A DNA stretch of 64,000 nt from Pontibacillus chungwhensis BH030062 (GTDB lineage Bacteria > Bacillota > Bacilli > Bacillales > BH030062): NCBI RefSeq assembly GCF_000770675.1, contig NZ_AVBG01000006.1, forward strand, positions 161,561 to 225,560, read 5' to 3'. A model generated the notes under the pieces. The model ran no database searches. It worked only from the letters and a program-made list of their open reading frames with translations, and was not told the origin of the DNA. This document shows positions 63,772 through 64,000 of this stretch, piece after piece. The position numbers and the translations under genes were made by a program. Every line of letters begins with the position of its first letter. Positions within the stretch are counted from its first letter, which is position 1.

Positions 63772-63814
63772 CTAATAACCACCAAGGGTCTGATCCGTGG
63801 TGGTTATTAGTTTT
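63772..63814 (+). terminator. Intrinsic terminator
   Basis: CTAATAACCACC and GGTGGTTATTAG arms followed by TTTT. Confidence 0.9.
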
Positions 63815-63825
63815 GAAATCTACTT

Positions 63826-63852
63826 GAAGCGCAGGGACGATTCCAGCGCTTC
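63826..63852. repeat. REP family 2, single unit
   Basis: GAAGCGCAGGGACG-ATTCCAGCGCTTC imperfect palindrome. Confidence 0.7.
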
Positions 63853-63883
63853 CTCACTTACATTTCAGGAAAGATATAAACCT

Positions 63884-63975
63884 AAAATGTCAGTGAACAG
63901 GTGGATCAATGACCTTTCTACCCTTATAACTACAAAAAAGGTCACAGATACTGAGATGCTCCCCCTATGGTAGAC
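63884..63975. repeat. Hairpin-array fragment at right edge
   Basis: AAAATGTCAGTGA...TCAATGACCTTT and AAAAAAGGTCACAGA resemble the hairpin arrays of the long composite elements. Here the array follows a family 2 palindrome, so the array may be shared by both REP families. It may continue beyond the window. Confidence 0.6.
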
Positions 63976-64000
63976 AGTATAAAAATAAAACTGTTTATCT

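Overview
The window is low-to-mid GC DNA from a Bacillaceae member (Firmicutes). Evidence: AGGAGG-type ribosome binding sites, frequent TTG and GTG starts, a Spo0E-family phosphatase beside a sporulation-type sensor kinase, GbsA/GbsR choline genes, an ldh-lctP pair under Rex-like operators, and an SE1832-family small protein. Glycine-betaine genes and acidic secreted proteins fit a salt-tolerant Halobacillus/Pontibacillus-like bacterium. The family is fairly secure; the genus is inference. No rRNA, tRNA, CRISPR array, prophage or classical insertion sequence was found.

Layout. 1-6.4 kb: partial FAD-linked oxidase and KduD-like dehydrogenase, DinB protein, AlaX-type editing protein, orphan histidine kinase and Spo0E-like phosphatase. 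6.9-13.5 kb: one operon of three M20 amidohydrolases, a GGDEF-like/winged-helix regulator and an AbgT transporter, probably for aminoacyl-type amide scavenging. 14-18.4 kb: DUF454 protein, then an ascorbate-type PTS (IIC, IIB) whose only visible IIA is fused to its PRD regulator. 19-21.5 kb: secreted M6 protease. 22-27.2 kb: betA-gbsA, divergent gbsR and a frameshifted glycine-betaine-binding lipoprotein. 27-32 kb: chemoreceptor, 33-aa membrane peptide, ldh and an lctP broken by an in-frame stop. 32-36.6 kb: zinc-finger-like gene with an apparent ATT start, a REP-associated tyrosine transposase (RAYT), and a three-gene polyprenyl-phosphate glycosylation operon. 37-47 kb: mostly poorly known secreted, membrane and nuclease-fold proteins. 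47-56 kb: dipeptide operon dppA-B-C-D-F-E, an Lrp regulator and an amidohydrolase. 56-64 kb: broken nuclease-like gene, zinc-ribbon membrane proteins, a lipoprotein, a subtilisin and small unknown genes.

The most unusual content is between the genes. About 36 copies of a 19-bp imperfect palindrome (type GGGACAGGTACCTCGTCCC) sit almost only in intergenic DNA. They are usually arranged as inverted pairs around an intrinsic-terminator hairpin, and one pair abuts the RAYT gene. Four loci repeat a larger plan of about 340-380 bp: palindrome, array of covarying hairpins, terminator hairpin, inverted palindrome. A second motif, TTGATCAAACGTTTGATCAA, recurs seven times, once inside a perfect 48-bp palindrome. 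A different palindrome family occupies the last 2 kb. I interpret this as a Gram-positive REP/RAYT system that has diversified into composite non-autonomous elements which also act as transcription terminators. All coordinates and alignments were made by eye.
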